From positions 2,728,001 through 2,792,000 of the forward strand of contig NEEC01000004.1 in NCBI GenBank assembly GCA_002189035.1: 64,000 nt of DNA, given 5' to 3'. Of this stretch, positions 60,578 through 64,000 are shown piece after piece. This stretch comes from Utricularia gibba. Lineage: Eukaryota; Streptophyta; Magnoliopsida; Lamiales; Lentibulariaceae. The first letter of the stretch is position 1. Every line of letters begins with the position of its first letter. The notes under the pieces are model-generated. The model did not search any database and was not told where the DNA came from. It saw nothing but the letters and a program-made list of their open reading frames with translations. A program made the position numbers and the translations under genes.

Positions 60578-61084
60578 TTCAACCCCTCTGATTTGCCGAT
60601 ATTGGCCCTTCCAAGGTAAGTCGGGGAATCAGAATCACTATAATGCCGACTTTTGGGATGCCGCTTTCCATGCATGAGCCATAAACTGCTTTGTACCGAT
60701 ATCTCTGCCACGCGTCGGCTCGTAAATATGCCACGTTTTTTCCCGCCTATCCGGGGTACCTCAAACGTCGCGTCACTTCGTCTCCTGAGTCCTTCCATTA
60801 TAAATATCCGCACCCCTTGTCATTTCTCCTCTTTGCTTTCTTCGTTCGCTTTCGAGATTCCAGCGCTCTCTGAACTCTGCCGTGCTTGCCGCCGTGTTAT
60901 CCATCGGAGATTACAGATTTTCCAGGTATCCACTCCTTCTCTGTAACTTTTTGCATCCCTACGGTTGCTTAACTCCCTCTTAGGTCTTTGGGAATTTTTC
61001 ACGGGTAGCTATCGCCTTTCTGAGTCGTTTACCCTCTTTAACTTCCGCCTTGTTCTGGGGTTTGAGGCTTCTTTCGATTTTTCG

Positions 61085-63261
61085 AAAATGGGTAGGAGAT
61101 CTAGTGAACTTAATATCCCCTCTCTTCGCATTCGGTACTCGATCCCTAATGAGTATCAACTTTCTCCTGCTCGGAATGTCGAAATCCCTTGGGGGATAGG
61201 CGAGGACCCCCTGCCTCCATTCAGTCTTCCGATTTCGCTTGCCTATTTCGAGAGTGGTTTACGCTTCCCACTCCATCCTTTAATAGTCCGCTTTCTCTAC
61301 ACCTTTGCGATTCCACTTTATTGCCTCACCCCGAATTCCATATTCTACTTCACTACCTTCCTCTTCTATTCGGCCGGTATGGATCCGATTATGACTGGTA
61401 GATTTCCTCCATCTCTTCAAGGTTTCCGTGCGTAAAGCGAAGTCCCCGATGGATGGTCGATCTCATTTTCAATTCCGTCGATTCGAAGATAACCCCAACT
61501 TTGTTGTTAAAGCCCCCGATACCCACCATGATTGGTGGTCTTCTTTCGTTTGGGTAGCTCCCCCTTTGGGTTTTCGGTGGAACTTCCCAGTCGATCCCCT
61601 AACTCCTTTCAGGATCAAGATCTTTGGTGCGTATCGGTCTTCTTCCGAGTCTCGTGAAGTCCTTTATGAGAGGCTTAGTCGAGGCTTAGTTCGGTATCAA
61701 GACCTCCATTAGCTCGATATCATTCCTTTCGACGGCATTGATTTGAGAAGCCTTCCTCTTAGCCCCTCTTCATCCTTCCCTCTTGTTTCGGCTTCACCTC
61801 CGATCCCCCCCACATGTTCAAACCGGGGCCCCCAAGAAAAAGAAGAGGGTTAAGGCAGTTGCGCACAAACCCTCAAAGAGGCAAAGAGGTAGTCGGGTTC
61901 AGCTTTCTCGGGTCTCAGAATCGGCACTATGCCTTATTGCTTTTCCTACTTTCGTTTTCAGCTAAAGAGATGGCTCGAAGAAGCTCCCTGGAAGATTCGG
62001 TGATGGCACGGTTCTCTGCTGAGATGCAGAGGATGCAGGAACCCGAGTAGCCCTCCCCTGCACCAGTCTGTCTTCTATTTAACAGTTACCGCGAATTCCC
62101 GAATATAACCTTTTTTCGGTTTTTCTTTCAAGCTGATACGATTGGAGCTCAGCTGGACGCCGCCGATCCTTCCTCAGGGGAAGATCAAGTAGTAGAAGTC
62201 TCCGAGATCCGAGAGTTGACTCCCCGTCCTTCAGCCAGAAAAGGGAAAGAGAAACTTCCTCCATCACTCGATCTCAGCGATACTCCCATTCCTGATGCAA
62301 GATTCTTTTCGACTGGTGCTTCAACATCGGCTCCCCCAATCGAGTTACAGAGGGATTCTGCCCTCGTAGAAGTAAGGGACAACCCGGTGCTTCCTCTACC
62401 CTGAGTTCTAGCTGAACTAAGGAGAATCCTTGATGGAGCTATGTCTAGTACCTCGGATGTTCGGCCGGAGACGGTAGTTGAAGGGATCTGGCAGGTACGT
62501 ATCCCGCTTCCTCTTCTAAATTCTAAGTATTCGGTCCTTGACTTAGAATATTCTTTCAGGCTCTGACTCTTGCGTGGGGAATGGTTAGAGAGATTGGTTC
62601 TCAATCGGAGGCAGTCTCTCGGCTTCAAGCCCAAGTTGTGGCTCAGAACGCCCAGATAAAGTTGTTGGAGTAGGAGGGGAGTTCGCTGAAGACCGTTTTA
62701 GGGAAACGCAACCGCCAAGAGGAAGAATTACGGAATGTGATCGAGGAAATGGGAAATGCGGTTGACAACGCTAAATCAGAGAGAGAGGGCTTCAAAGTCC
62801 GATTTGAAGAGGCAGAAGCGGAGTTAGAGCATGCGAGGGGCCGCATTTCAGCTCTGGAGGCCGAATTACTTGATCGACAAGCATCTCAGTAGGGTCTTCT
62901 GGATGACTTTGTCAACTTGGCCTGTTTTGCCGAAATCTCCGATATCTATGTAGGAGACTTAATCGGCTTACTTCTATACCGTTATAGACGACAGTTCAGC
63001 CGAGAATTCGGGCTTTCAATCATGGATCCGCGCTTCGACAGGATAAACCCCTTGACGAAAGATGAGAACATGCTTGATGTTATCACAGATACTTTCCAGG
63101 CCCCGGAGTTTGGGTTCGAAGCTGATCGGGAGCGGCTGATCGCACTGATTCGGACGAGGATTGGGAGAGAGAATGACATCAAGTTGAGAGCCAGGATGGA
63201 GCGACATACCGGTTCCTCTGTCAACCCTCCCGTTAATCCCCCATCTCCTCCTGCACTTTAG
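61085..63261 (+). pseudogene. Antisense gene of gypsy copy 2 (gag-like, long coiled-coil form)
   Basis: On plus, opposite to the element's own coding direction: 61088-61435 (MGRRSSELNIPS, RNVEIPWGIGEDP, AYFESGLRFPLHPLIVRFLY), a frame change, 61428-61712 (HHDWWSSFVWVAPPLGFRWN, FRIKIFGAYRSSSES), a basic segment APKKKKRVKA near 61828, a Ser/Pro-rich middle, then 62700-62890 rich in E/K/R/A heptad-like helix. The end is 62917-63261 (DIYVGDLIGLLLYRYRRQF to SSVNPPVNPPSPPAL, stop TAG at 63259-63261). Together this resembles plant 'putative gypsy type transposon' proteins: a globular N-terminal domain, then a long coiled coil. Stops at about 61709, 62402, 62671 and 62890 imply decay or introns; I cannot tell which for each. 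Function unknown. Confidence 0.6.
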
Positions 63262-64000
63262 TGACCTTTTTAGCTTGGTGTATTTTCCCCCTGCTGTGGG
63301 GCTTCTTGAACATTTTTGATATCCCGGTTCGGGATTTCCTTCTAATTTACTCCATTTTTTGTGCCTCATTTTTGCCTTTGATGATATCATATTTCGGGGG
63401 AAGCCCTGAGTTGGTTTGTTATGTCTACTACGTGCCTAGACTTGGGAGGTTCGCCTATGCTTTTGTGATCCGAGGGTGGGTGTCTCTTTGTCAACCCTTT
63501 GGTTGGGCCTTTTCATTTTAGTTTGCCTTAGTATTTCCTTATGCGAGCTGAACCGCTGCTAGGGAAGTAGGTCGGAACCCCTCATGGGTTGAGCGACTTC
63601 CCCAATCCGAAAGGGCCCTCTTTTGGCCACACCCCATTGTTTTGAGCATGGGGGGATTCGCTTCGGGTGCTCTTGCCGCCTCAAGATTTCGACAATAAGG
63701 TCAATACTTAAGGGCTTTTTGGGGCTTACGCGTGCGGTTCATATAAACCGGTGCCTGAATTGTCCCAGGGCTTATTCTTGTTACTGACGCCTGGGTTTTG
63801 GGGATCACATATATATATCGGGGGAGACCCCGAGTTGGTTTGCTGTATCCCGCAGGGGATGCAGATTTTGGAGATTCGCCTGGGCTTACGTTACTTGGCC
63901 AAAGCTTGTGATTAGATCTCTGAGGGTCTGCCTGGACTTACGCGACTCGGCCAGGGCTTACGGTTTCGTTTACCCATCTCCACTTTGGAGGAATTTATAG
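63262..64000. other. Non-coding part of gypsy copy 2 next to the antisense gene
   Basis: The region between antisense gene and integrase. It includes repeated phrases such as GGGCTTACG / TGGCCAAAGCTTGTG and GGCCAGGGCTTACGG. The 86-residue plus ORF at 63261-63521 shows no known domain and is probably chance. Confidence 0.5.

Larger units (their letters stand above)
60063..64000 (-). mobile_element. Second copy of the gypsy element, minus orientation, running off the right edge
   Basis: From the LTR rightward it reproduces, reverse-complemented, the region between integrase and the 3' LTR of the first element. The last bases of the window (GGCTTACGG...GAGGAATTTATAG) correspond to about 29959-30002 of the first copy. 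It is 3.4 kb here against about 1.9 kb for the equivalent segment of copy 1, so copy 1 has lost internal DNA or copy 2 has gained some. Confidence 0.85.

Noticed and set aside
1-64000. tRNA, rRNA, CRISPR or bacterial-type operons
   Set aside because: None seen; the window is plant-type nuclear DNA with introns and retrotransposons.

Overview
The window looks like nuclear DNA of a eudicot plant, probably woody; I do not commit to a species. It is AT-rich, with introns, plant-type promoter motifs (telo-box, site II), NAC and R2R3-MYB genes, and many decayed plant transposons. There are four host genes. (1) The first exon of a NAC transcription factor runs off the left edge on the minus strand (181..352). 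(2) An NSA2-type 60S ribosome-biogenesis gene lies on plus (10335..12215, nine coding exons). (3) A WDR75/Utp17-type 40S (U3 processome) WD40 gene lies on minus (12713..17900, sixteen coding exons, 791 codons, all splice phases consistent). (4) A three-exon R2R3-MYB gene lies on plus (54238..55299, 257 codons). NSA2 and WDR75 point tail to tail about 500 bp apart. Both make ribosome-assembly factors and both carry promoter elements typical of such genes. The NSA2 reading frame is one base short in exon 3 in this sequence.

Nearly everything else is transposon debris. From left to right: a degenerate tandem-like array (3.56-3.97 kb); a Mutator-like transposase pseudogene on minus (about 5.8-8.0 kb); a short inverted-repeat element (9.1 kb); a gypsy 3' end with LTR (18.6-19.2 kb); a PIF/Harbinger transposase pseudogene (19.6-21.4 kb); an LTR of a second family (to 22.72 kb, second copy at 33.4-33.96 kb); and a second short inverted-repeat element (24.5 kb).

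A structurally complete Ty3/gypsy element occupies 25665..32366, with two 527-bp LTRs and a perfect 5-bp target duplication (AACAC). Its RT/RNase H segment is deleted, and it carries an antisense gag-like gene between integrase and the 3' LTR. From 34 to 49 kb lie a 275-bp direct repeat pair, a hairpin, and Copia, Athila-like and chromovirus-like fragments. These include a Copia LTR + primer binding site + gag + RT series abutting a gypsy RNase H-integrase fragment, and a second copy of the 3.6-kb tandem-like array. A second Mutator-like copy is at 50.8-51.7 kb and a related Copia LTR at 52.5 kb.

After the MYB gene come a third short inverted-repeat element (56.9 kb), a Copia RNase H remnant (58.7-59.15 kb), a gypsy LTR and an Athila-like LTR piece. 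The latter is interrupted at 60062/60063 by a second, opposite-orientation copy of the 25.7-kb gypsy element. That copy runs off the right edge and preserves a longer version of the antisense gene on the plus strand. I see no tRNA, rRNA, CRISPR or prokaryotic feature.
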